Part shown: positions 21,575 to 31,192 of the stretch, one piece after another
Layout of the letters: each line of letters begins with the position of its first letter
How positions within the stretch are numbered: position 1 is the first letter of the stretch
NCBI GenBank assembly: GCA_010094045.1
Contig: ML986613.1
Span: forward strand, 62,001 to 126,000
Source of the DNA: Lojkania enalia
Lineage: Eukaryota; Ascomycota; Dothideomycetes; Pleosporales
Direction of reading: 5' to 3'
DNA: 64,000 nt
The notes under the pieces: generated by a model
What the model saw: the letters and a program-made list of their open reading frames with translations, nothing else
Told to the model about the DNA's origin: nothing
Databases searched by the model: none
Program-made: the position numbers and the translations under genes

Positions 21575-22291
21575 ATGATATCCTCTAAGACCTTCGTGGC
21601 AATCGCTATTGCCACTTTCTGGAATATTGCTTCTGTGCAAGCCGCAATCAGATACCCAGAACGAGCGAACGAGACTCGCTGCGATGAATTACTCAGGCCA
21701 ACCTGGAGTGACTGTGACCAACTAGCCGCAAATCTTCCTGCTACACTCACGGCTGGCCCGGGCTTCCTTGAGGGTGCCATTATTGATCAAGGCAATTGCC
21801 GACTTCGCTTTGTCGCATGCGACCCGGAGGCTACAGCATCTACATCTGAAAGTTCAATTCTTAAGAATTTGATGAACATTGTCAAAGGCCAATGTGGTGC
21901 AGCGAATGTGGGTGGTGCCCATCGATCTGGTCGGGCCTGCGTCGTGGTAGAACATCCGTCCAAATCATTCTCGAAGCGGGGTATATCTAGGATTGGAGCA
22001 AATAGAAGACAAAGCTGGAATGAGACGAAGTGGTCGCCATCCGGTGTTCAAAAGAGGCAAACGTCCACAACAGACGTTCCCGTCGCTCCTCCGAACGATA
22101 AGAGGAACGTAACTGAGGAGTCCATTGCCGTAGTAAAAAGGGATGGCAATACTACACACGTGCCTTCCGTGATAAGTAGGCAAGAAAACGCTACCAATAT
22201 ACTCCCTCTACTATCAAAGAGGGAAGAAAACACCACGCGCATCCCTAGTTACTTCGGAAAAAGAAACTGGAACGAAACCACTTTGCGCTAG
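21575..22291 (+). CDS. Secreted precursor: Cys-rich domain plus Kex2-type peptide repeats
   Basis: Intronless, 238 aa. The first in-frame ATG (21575) starts a classic signal peptide (MISSKTFVAIAIATFWNIASVQA, about 1-23). Residues 24-128 form a domain with six cysteines (36, 47, 75, 82, 107, 122) whose layout, including WSDCDQLAANL and GNCRLRFVAC, recalls Hce2/Ecp2-like or KP4-like secreted folds; this is only a resemblance. From residue 134 the chain is cut into short units by basic sites: KR135, RR145, KR161, KR177, KR189, R202, KR216, KR230. Units are 10-16 residues, and six of the seven after RR145 carry an N-x-T sequon near their start (for example QENAT, EENTT, NWNET). This is the plan of kexin-processed precursors. 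The peptides are related but not identical, unlike a pheromone. No modifying enzyme gene (such as UstYa) lies nearby. Function unknown. Confidence 0.75.
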   Translation: MISSKTFVAIAIATFWNIASVQAAIRYPERANETRCDELLRPTWSDCDQLAANLPATLTAGPGFLEGAIIDQGNCRLRFVACDPEATASTSESSILKNLMNIVKGQCGAANVGGAHRSGRACVVVEHPSKSFSKRGISRIGANRRQSWNETKWSPSGVQKRQTSTTDVPVAPPNDKRNVTEESIAVVKRDGNTTHVPSVISRQENATNILPLLSKREENTTRIPSYFGKRNWNETTLR

Positions 22292-22914
22292 TGATGGGCA
22301 CTGCGATCGATTACGCCGATGGGAATAAGGCGGATATGTGGCGTGGTATCTGTATTTTGAGGTCGGCCTGGGTATTTGGGGGGAAAGTGGTTTCGAACCC
22401 TTATGCAAATGCCAAGCATGCTGAGGAATATCCGGACTAGACTTGGTATACCGGCTGGTGAGGATGAAATTGTTCGCATATGAGGCGTTGTTGAATTTGT
22501 GTTATGGTTCTTCCGGTATTTTAAGTTGATTGGCATGAAGCATTGATTGATCTTGGAGTTATTTGCATGCGCTGGATTGTGTTTCTGCTCATCGTTAGAC
22601 AAGTTGAATTGATTTCCTCTGCTTTCCGCTTCGACTATAATTCCCGAGAGATGAGACTAGTTCATAACGCATACGTCGGACGGTGGATAACGAACAGCAG
22701 ATTGTCGTGAACAATGCTCATCATTTTGGATCCGTGTCGAACTAGGTATCTCACAGGATAGAAGTTTCGATCGGAACTAGCAAAATTAATGAATGCTGAT
22801 CGATGCTTTTAAGTGTGTAATACCGGCTTCAGCGTTATTTTCGACATCAATCACCACATGAGCCGCTAGTGTCATCCTTACGTCTTAAATATATCTCAGT
22901 AGATTTCGCAAACA
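22292..22914. other. Intergenic, no gene seen
   Basis: About 620 bp between the secreted precursor gene and the F-box gene, which converge. Only short open frames; expected to hold the two 3' UTRs. Confidence 0.5.
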
Positions 22915-23752
22915 TTAGACGACCTCAACATCTCTGCACTTCTTCCTCCAAGCCAGATGAACTGAATCAGTACATTCTCTTCTGCACTTCTTGCAGACCC
23001 ACCAGCTCGGTCCACTGCCATTCAAAATCTTCCCACACCCTTCCCTAGTGCATTTAGAAGCTCTTTTGCCTTCTCTTAATTCTGCTCTTGTCCGAGCCTC
23101 TCTTCTCAGCAGCAATTCCTTGTCGAGCAAGATGTTACATTGCCAGCATACACTACGTGCCACACACTTATTTCGCGGATTTCCATGGCTGTGGAAGAGC
23201 CCGCCGATTCCGGGAGATCGCGGGCCGCAGTGGCATGATACGCAGGCGATGCGTACTGGGGGTGAGCATTGAACGTGGGTCCAATAGCACGATGAGCAGT
23301 ATGAACGGCAGTTATCAAGGTGGTGGTAGAGGTAAGTTTGGGGCAAGGCACGGAATACACGGCATCCCTTGCATTAGGTTAGAAAATGTGACTGTGCCAG
23401 CTTCATCCCCTAGTGCTTCGTAGAATTTCCTTTAGCGAAGACATGTGACTTAACATTAACTTACATTACAGATCTGATTTGTGCAAACCCAACACTGTTT
23501 CCTTGATTGTGCACGGCAGGTGTACATTCTAAAGTGGGTTATTCGTCGATCGTAATCTGTATCCGGGAGTACAGCCTCATGGACGCTCTTTGACGCGAGA
23601 CTGAGGTTGATAATATCAATGTAGTGCAGGTATGGTACGACCGACATGAGTATATCATAGATACTCAAGAAATCCGCTAATGAGTTTGGCTTTCCACCAG
23701 CTGCACTAAGATGCCTCACGCCCGGCTTCTTGCGCATTACCTTCATTTTCAT
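22915..23752 (-). CDS. F-box protein with Cys-rich C-terminus
   Basis: Two exons, 23465-23752 and 22915-23367, give 246 aa. The 97-nt intron has donor gtaagt, branch tctaac, acceptor caag, and joins phase 0 (QICN to GCRVFRALPQTYLYHH). The N-terminal part contains an F-box-like helix set (SIYDILMSVVPYLHYIDIINLSLASKSVH, about residues 30-58), which would dock on Skp1 in an SCF ubiquitin ligase. The C-terminal half has many CxxC pairs (CSSC, CVSC, CWQC, CKKC), probably zinc-binding. The group of small fungal F-box/Cys-rich proteins is familiar, but substrates are unknown. Its start codon lies only 30 bp after the stop of the upstream membrane protein on the same strand, which is unusually tight and leaves open a different start or a fused model. 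Confidence 0.7.
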
Positions 23753-23782
23753 ATTATGCAGCGAGACGATTAATTGTCGTGT

Positions 23783-24875
23783 CTATCGGGGCTTAGCTGG
23801 CCACCAAAACTTGGAAGGGGGGGGTCTCACCTTATCAGCATAGCGGCGGGTGTAACGAACACGACTCTTGACAGTCAGAGGGAGACAGCGGAATGCTAAG
23901 AGCACGATATAGACAAGGCCAACGCCTACAGCGAATAGATTTTTGGGAAATTTCGCGGCAGTTTGTAAGAGCCATTTCGCGTTGCTAACACGCTGGCGGC
24001 GGTTGTTGCGAACTGTTTTTAGGAAAATTATGATGCTGGATGTAATGCCTAAGAAGGCTATCAAGGAACAGAAAAGTCTAGCGAGGATTAGTAGGACAAG
24101 TCAGAGTTAGAAACAGAGTCCTAAATATCGATTATGCAATAGCCATTTGGATAGCAGAACTTTACTATACAAGCGACGATTGTACCTACACTAGGTTGTC
24201 TCTTGTAGTTCAAGTTCATATAAGTTTAGAATACTCACCTAGGGCTCAGGAACAGATTCCGGATAATGGAAGCGCAATAGGACGAGAGAATGGTACTTAC
24301 GATAAGACGATACCATATTGCCATTCTTCTACATAACTCTTGCACATGGCAGCTGGAGTCGTGCTTGTTGCGTTCAGCCGAGCCGATGCCTCGAAAAAGC
24401 TTTCATTATGCCCAGGCGGAAGCTGCCACTCATGTGAGCCGGTCGACGTACAAGAATCCATATCATCGGGGCTGTATTTGGATTGGAGGTGTGTAGTTAT
24501 AGATAGCATTACCGCAACTACAACATCCACGGCGTAGAACATTAGATCGAACGGTGGCGGTACTATAATCGCAGGAAGCCAGACCGTAAAGCTCCAGTAG
24601 AATCCGAGGATGCCCCAAGTTTTAGCACGATGCTCTCCTTTGGCAATAAGATGATTGAAGACACCATCTTGAAGTTGTTCGGGGTGATCTTTTATCACGT
24701 TCCAATGGTTCTTCGCGATACCTTGATATATACCAAAGGGTACGAAAATAATGAAACGAAGAACAGCAACGGGCCACCGCGAAGCATTTTCTAAATCATG
24801 TTAATCACATTTTCTAATGAAAATCGGCCTTTTACCTTTAATATAGGTTTTCACGTTACTGTTTCGAGAGGGCAT
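23783..24875 (-). CDS. Four-pass membrane protein, unknown family
   Basis: Three exons, 24836-24875, 24301-24790 and 23783-24077, give 274 aa. Introns are 45 and 223 nt. The second has donor gtaagtacc and a perfect TACTAAT branch before gctag. All junctions keep phase. Hydrophobic segments occur at VAVLRFIIFVPFGIYQG, LGFYWSFTVWLPAIIV plus MFYAVDVVVAVMLSIT, VLSLFCSLIAFLGITSSIIIF, and LFAVGVGLVYIVLLAF. A loop with N-glycosylation sequons (NESF, NATS) sits between the third and fourth, suggesting it is lumenal or extracellular. The layout resembles MARVEL-like tetraspan proteins, but no sequence signature confirms this. A possible donor (GATAAG/gtgaga) near the 3' end means the last 15 residues are less certain. 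Confidence 0.65.
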
Positions 24876-26231
24876 GGTGCCAGGTTGAGAAGCTGAGTCA
24901 ATACTTCGGAATTTTAGTAGTCACGCTGATGGCTTATGCCCAGGAATTGACATAAAGGTTGCTGAAGTATACGATGAAGACGTAATGCAATTGCATCAAA
25001 ACCCAATCTTCCCTCAGAATGTCTCTTATCTCGTAAGAGCGTGCGCTGCGGCATTCATTCGTAGTTCTTTCGGGCAAGTCGAACGAACGATTAGAGTGAT
25101 ATGAATAATTAATAGGGAGGATGAGACTTAAATCCATAAATCATACAACTTGATAGAGAGAGCCCTAGAGCGGGCACCTGGGTGGAGAGCGTCGAGCCGA
25201 AGTTCAGAACGGGACCAGGGGCCGAACTTTGCGTCTCAGAGATGGGTGTTTGCCTTAAACCATTATAGAGGATCAGATGTCAAAAAGGACCAAAATATCG
25301 AGTATTTACTTGCTTCGGTACCTCCCCATAGTTCACGAGATAAAATGCAGGAAGGGAAGGACGTATGTTCGTTGCAGGTTGAGGTTGAGGGTGTGCCACG
25401 ACTGATAGGTTACGAGCCGCCAAGCTTCCGGTCAACCAAATGGGCTGTGTCCTATCAGCCACGGTGAAGATTTTCAGTACTAGCTCAACGACGTGGGTGA
25501 AACGCTTGATAAGTGAACTCTATTGCAGCTCATCGGATTTCTCTGTCGGTGTCCCTGGGATATTTAATTGTGTACATAAGCTCCCTTCACTACGGGCAGG
25601 CTGTACTTTTGATGAGGAATAATGGTAACGATCACGGCTACCTCAAGTTTGTCGTTTAAATGAGATAAATAATCAGATAAATCCAACCTAATAATTGGAG
25701 AATAGAGAGATGGGTGGAGGTTAAATTGAAGATTAGGGAATTTACGGCCATTTGCTAAGTTTAGGGCTCAAGCTCAACCCCATCTTATCCTGTTGATGGG
25801 TTACAGATACTTACTGCTCGATTTTACAAGACTATTAGCTTGAGCCGGAATAGGCATGTGAGCCTAAAGTGTTAATTGGGACAACGGCAAATTTTGCCAA
25901 GCCTCGATCCACATTCGATCTACTCTCCCCCCGTCGCCATGACAACCACTTCACAACGGCTGTTTATCCATGACATCTTGGCCTACCGCATGCCCTGTTC
26001 CAGATTCCAACCGCAGGCGCAACGCGCAATTGTCCGACCCACAAAACCCAAAATATCTCTGCACTTTCCATGTAGCTGCATGCACCATCTTCCGCTTACC
26101 TCTTCCCGCATCTCGCCCACTCCGTCCTCGACCCATCTCCACGCCATTTCGTCCCAACTGCATTACCAATTGATTATCAGATAATAAGCATATACGCTCT
26201 CTCTTGCGCCCCCATCTAAGCTGGTCTCGAG
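24876..26231. other. Divergent intergenic, no gene seen
   Basis: 1.36 kb between the membrane protein and cdc14. Short open frames lack family resemblance. A 19-base stretch (25425-25443) recurs exactly at 41515-41533. The last 250 bp upstream of cdc14 is C/T-rich, as expected for a promoter. Confidence 0.5.
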
Positions 26232-27234
26232 ATGGAGGCGCTGTTGAGCCTCGCGTTCGACAACATCGCGTCGAAGGATACGCAGAAGATCAGGAAAGGT
26301 CTACGGCAGATTGAGGGCATGCTGGCGCAGATATGTCTATCGAGCGGCAAATCGAAGCCATCGACACCACAGCATCGGCGAAATGCCTCTGCGATAAATC
26401 TGGGCGAACAGCAGTCTACGCCGAAGAAGCTGGGTGCGTTGGCTGAGGATCCCGCGTTTAGAGAATTCTTCAGGTTACAGGACGGTTTCGAGTGGAATGG
26501 TAAGCTTCCGGCTTCAATGGCGGAGCGAACACCTGCTAATGAGCGATAATACAGTTGCGACACGAGTTGCAGACTGCCTCGAGCGGTTACTCGGAATGAC
26601 GAGCAGTAAGGGTAAGCGTCGCGACCATTAGATGCAAAGGGTAGCTTACCAAACACGAACAGATGGCCAGAACGACCTCCTCATCCTATCAGCCCTCTCC
26701 AACCTGCAAGGCCTCCTTCTCCTCCACCCGCCGTCACGCACAATCTTCGGTCGCGAGATATACATGAATATCTTGCTCGATCTGCTCGATCCATACAATT
26801 GCCCAGCGATCCAATCCTCCGCCCTTCTTGTCCTCGTGACCACGCTCCTAGCCACACCCCAGAATACACGGACATTCGAGACTATGGATGGTCTGCTCAC
26901 GGTAACCACGTTGTTCAAAGATGAGGAAACAACGCAAAACGTTAAGTTAAAGCTACTCGAATTCTTATACTTCTATCTCATGCCCGAAGCTCCCATATCA
27001 TCCGCCAGTGCTCCAAATACCGCAATGGGCCTGCAGCGAAGTTCCAGCAAGGTCGTTGGCGCATTTGAAAGAGGGAGTAACACCGTTGGCGTAGACGACG
27101 GCGGAGGTGCCGCCAGAAACCATATCCGAACACAGGAGGAGAAGCAGTATATGTTGGCTAAATACCTAAACAATGTAGAGGCACTGGTGCAGGACCTACA
27201 GGAAACAGCGCCATTTACCAGCGTGGCGTATTGA
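26232..27234 (+). CDS. cdc14: Cdc14-type septation initiation network protein
   Basis: Three exons, 26232-26499, 26555-26611 and 26663-27234, give 298 aa. Both introns (55 and 51 nt) have gtaagc donors and cag acceptors, and join in phase (FEWN-V-ATRVADCLERLLG; TSSK-D-GQNDLLILSALSNLQG). The product matches the fungal family of S. pombe Cdc14, an armadillo-like partner of the kinase Sid1 in the septation initiation network at spindle poles; it is unrelated to the budding yeast phosphatase of the same name. The conserved core is the helical LLLLHPPSRTIFGREIYMNILLDLLD and PAIQSSALLVLVTTLL region. A Ser/Gly-rich insertion at about residues 235-262 precedes the last helix. Translation starts at the first ATG, 12 nt after a stop in the leader. 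Confidence 0.88.
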
Positions 27235-27857
27235 ATTATTGAAGATGTTAGGCCGCGATGCTTCGACCGGCAACATGGATACATACCCGATTCACTCACT
27301 GACGCAGCGATCTCGCCCATTGATTTTCCTTGTTTGTTTAATCACATAACACTTTTTCTTCTTTGCTGTAAATATTCAATTCCTTGTCAGGGACTTCTTT
27401 CCTCTCTCCTAGATCCCGGTCATTGGGGGCTGGCGTTGCGGGTCCTGAAAAACTTGGGCATTGGGTAATATCCATCTTAAGCATTGCGTTGGCTGGCGCC
27501 ATTCCATTTCTTTAGGTCATCGTTTCGGTCACATTCACATTAGTGCATAGCGTGGGTAGTCGAGCGTTGTAATATCGAATTCCCTTGATCAAAGAGTTTT
27601 CCTAGTTTACTAGATAGGGATACCATTGCTTTGCCCTTAAGGGCTTGTATAGAGGAGAAATTTTTTGCTGAAGCTTGTTTACAATTGACCAGTTGGGCTG
27701 GTTTTTAGGCACCCCGCAAGGTCTGAACATGGATTAGCACGTAAAATATGTTGATAAACTCCCACGGGTTTGACTAATATTCACTCGTCGTTGAACTTTA
27801 AACAACTATGTTCCAGGCCTGATCCGTTACTTTCCATTCTACTTGTGCGAAGCGAAC
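27235..27857. other. Convergent intergenic, no gene seen
   Basis: About 620 bp between the cdc14 stop and the minus-strand membrane protein stop; stops in all frames, AT-rich. Probably 3' UTRs. Confidence 0.5.
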
Positions 27858-29322
27858 TTATGCAATGCCCACTCCGAGGGTACCAGTCGTCACAGCACGC
27901 ACGCCCAGGTCTCCGTCATTTTCCCGCGGTTGCACGGGGGCGGAATTTGACCGTCTACGCTGCTCACCTTCCTGCCTCGACCGTCCCAAAGGGTATGCAT
28001 CCCCTGAAGAGCTGCCACGATAGCGAAATGGGATATAGACTAGCGCGGCACATATACTTGCTGCGAGCGGACCGAACATCTTTATTCCCTCCGTCGTTAT
28101 TCTCTCAGTCCCAACAAATCCGGCGATGAAGTGGGCAGTCAGCAGGAGACTACAGAAGAGATAGCTTTGATTGATTAGCATCACAGTGGCATATCGACTC
28201 GTCCACCAAGGGGCCTTACAGATGGCTATTTCTCGTAACGTTCAGATATGAGCAGGTTAGAAATGTACAGTACGTTAATGCCCATAGGGCCCTTACCCTA
28301 TGGCCGGGTCAGTTCGCGTCTCACTATGACAGGAGAACTACTCACGTCCAGCGAAGAGCATCATAGCCTGGCTCCGATTGTAACGGTATCAGAGACACTC
28401 CCGCCGATGTGGACGTCACTCCGGCAATAGCACGGGCACTCGAGGACCAGTTCTGGCTGCCCAACAATGCGGCCGCACATGGCACGAAGAGCGCGGCCGC
28501 GAGGCCACCTAATGGGACAGTGATATCTCTACCCCCCCTACCGCGATAGCTCCCTTCCGAAGGCCATCTGTTTTCCATCAGCCATAGTCCAGGACATAGA
28601 TGTGAGGTGGCATACCTGGCATCCAGACACGCACCGTACAGGCCCTTTTCTATGTCGACCACGCTTTTCCTACCCAGAGGAAATTCCCAATTCAGGAAGT
28701 CCTGCTCGTGCAAAAGGCCGCCCCATCCAGGCCGATCGCATCGCCGGCTCGATAGAGCTATCATCATTGATTCCTCCAAATGGTTAGAACCATCTTCCAT
28801 GGGTCAGCTTCGCCGCAATAAGATTGCCTATTTTCACCTACCATCCATATAGCCTCTTAAGTGGCGTTTCGTCGAATCAATTCTCCGAAGATCCTCGGTA
28901 GCCGAAACATAATATCTGTTTATTAGACCTTGGCCCCCAGCATCATGAATCATACTCGGCCTCCTGGGACCGTGCCGGATGCTTTGCTTTCGATCCCCCA
29001 TCCAACGTGCTACTTCAAGCATCTCTAATTGTAAACAATATATGCCCAGTGAGAGTTTGTGGTGTCTGCCGTATACAATTTCAAGCCATACTTTCCAAGA
29101 ATCATTGCTAATAGCTTCCTTGATCAAGGACGCTTCCATTTCCGCATAGGCGAATCGATCCATTTCCTCGTATGTGGCTGCTTCTAATTCCTTTTTTTTT
29201 TTGGTCTTGTTGACTCGAGCAGTCTTGATGGGTTCGTAGTTGAATGGGTAAATTTTTGGAAGGCCTATAATTTTGCAGTCTATGTTCGAACTTTTGCGGA
29301 CGTTGAGACGCTGGAACCTCAC
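27858..29322 (-). CDS. Multi-exon membrane protein, unrecognised (N-terminus open)
   Basis: Four exons can be joined in phase: 28842-29322, 28346-28793, 28220-28297 and 27858-28149. Introns are 48, 48 and 70 nt, with CTGAC or CTAAT branch sites; the last has an ideal pyrimidine tract before ctgtag. The 78-nt exon adds 26 residues (VRALWALTYCTFL and following). About 430 residues are visible. The N-terminal third is charged and helical (EEMDRFAYAEMEASLIKEA, GIYCLQLEMLEVARWMG). The C-terminal half has three or four hydrophobic segments (VPLGGLAAALFVPCAAALLG; LLLLTAHFIAGFVG; FGPLAASICAALVYIPF). The tail is basic. The upstream edge has no ATG and begins at a GTG that may itself be a splice site, so one exon is probably missing. 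No family recognised. Confidence 0.5.
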
Positions 29323-29946
29323 AGATCCGTGACTTTAGGAATATTTCTCTAGGGGAGAATACTATCCACATGTAAATTTAAGATCTTGTGGAAAGTCCGA
29401 GTCGGCTGTTAAGGAGGATGTGAAAAGGGAGGTGGCACGCCACCTACACTCACTGATTTCGAGTGCGAGTATCAAGCACACAAGTGAGATTAGACGGAGC
29501 AGATTCGAAACCGAATCTCAGATCAACACGTAATCTTGTGTTGACCGGTCGAGCGTTGTTGGCTTGGCAGGGCAGATTCCGGTGAAAGCTGGCCTTCAGT
29601 TCTGCCTCTCCAAACCCTAACCTTCAGCCTAACCCGCCTAATACCCTCAAATCCAGTTGCCAGCGTAATTTACTCAATGAAAACTACCTTCTAACTCTGG
29701 AGCCGCACGGTACTTACATCTTCTCAACTGACCTCCAACTTCAGTTATACATCACAGTTCTCTGAGGAACTCCTTTACTCTTATCGTTGCGATTAGTATA
29801 CTTGTTTGGGATGCAAATTATTAAAATTTGATTCTCCGATAGACGAAAATTGTGGACAGTTCGCAACACAGATCAACTTACTTCTATATTTCCGCAGACG
29901 GGGAACAGGCTGAAAAGATTTCCTTCGACAACAATACTTTTCCGAA
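29323..29946. other. Divergent intergenic, no gene seen
   Basis: About 620 bp, probably containing the first exon and promoter of the minus-strand membrane protein (an ATG at 29371 is a candidate) and the promoter of the HeLo-like gene. Nothing more definite is visible. Confidence 0.4.
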
Positions 29947-31192
29947 ATGGACCCATATTGTGTACCCCAGGTTATTGGTATTGCTGCTTCTGTTCAGCAA
30001 GTATTGAATTCGTCGAAAGGCTCAGGAACGGCGCTTGCTGAGCTTTGGCAAGAAATCGGATCGTTGCAACAAACTCTCAAGAAAGCTGCCGCAATCAGAG
30101 AGTCCCCGGAGGATTTGCAATATTTCCAAAATGGGGCTATGTCAACACTGCCAGTGCAATACCCACACGAGTCGTCACGTCTGACCGAAGTTCTGATCGC
30201 CCTAGTCGAGCTAGAGAACTGGCTTAAGTATGTGGACTCAGTTAGCCTCGCAACCAAGGAAGAAGCGGCACAAGAATGGCAGAAGAAGATTCGAAAGCTG
30301 AAAATACAGTTGCTAAAGTAAGTCAATCAATATTGCCATTCCAGGTTTTTTTTTTTTATAAAAAAAAAAAAGAAACTGAATATCACACAGTCCAGTATCA
30401 AGTAATTGGTCTCGGAATTTGTTGGATAGCGTTCATAGTTTTGGTCACCAATCTGAGCCTTTTCAAGGGTCAGTAACACATACCTTATTGACCATTTTCG
30501 GATATAGGCCTCTTCTAATAGCTCATAGTATTCATCAGGATATAAAACCTTCGAACATTTTCGCTCAGAGCTCCACTTTAAAATCTGTAAACGGCTTTAT
30601 AGATGATCAATGCGCTATAGACAAGTACTACGACGGAAAAAGTAGTACGGGATCACAGCGACGACGATCAAATGAATTCGCGCAAGAGAGGACGGTTTTA
30701 CAACGGCTCCATACTTCAACGTACTGCTCTAGCGCGATTCCAGGTCTTTTTCTGGTAGCGACAAGCGCAACAACTGCGGTCTGCATACGGAAGTATGACG
30801 AGCTACGAAGTCACTCAAGACATGACCCCTTACATGAGTACATACCGTTGCTCCTGTTTCTAACTGAGCCATCTCCCTCTGTATTCGTCGCAGCTACGCT
30901 TATCCACGGACTCACGACGTTCGGGTACTACATATCTCGCAAAGACGACAGATACCGCGCGTGGTTCCTCGGAACAGGCACACTAGCTGCTGTCACCACA
31001 GGCATCATTACGGGATCAGATATACAGGGGATTCTATTAAGCTTTCTACCGCTAGCCTTGATCATTTCGCTGGTCCTATGCGCTATATCAAATTACGTAT
31101 GGTACTGTTGCCAGTGTGGTGAAGGGTCGCATGTTGATTCATGTGCGGAGCTGTGGGATGAAAAATCTTGTGTAGGAAGTCAGTTCTGTTGA
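29947..31192 (+). CDS. HeLo-like N-domain fused to multi-pass membrane domain
   Basis: Two exons, 29947-30317 and 30391-31192, give 390 aa, joined in phase across a 73-nt intron (gtaagt ... cacacag). Residues 1-123 resemble the helical N-terminal domains of fungal NLR and kinase proteins (Helo-like/Fungal_N): MDPYCVPQVIGIAASVQQVL, then EIGSLQQTLKKA and LIALVELENWLKYVD. Residues 171-181 (IHQDIKPSNIF) look like the catalytic loop of a protein kinase with the Arg of HRD replaced, but no other kinase element is present. Four hydrophobic segments follow (about 239-256, 274-305, 315-332, 336-360). A tail with six cysteines (363, 364, 366, 375, 384, 390) ends the protein. A further 39-nt piece (30470-30508) could be a skipped in-frame intron. 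It may be functional, or a rearranged relic of a larger gene. Confidence 0.55.

Noticed and set aside
21575..22291. Reading the repeat precursor as an alpha-factor-type pheromone gene
   Set aside because: Pheromone units are nearly identical to each other and lack a preceding Cys-rich domain; here units vary and carry sequons.
30531..30570. Protein kinase catalytic loop (IHQDIKPSNIF)
   Set aside because: Only this one motif is present; glycine loop, VAIK lysine and DFG are absent, so a working kinase is not called.
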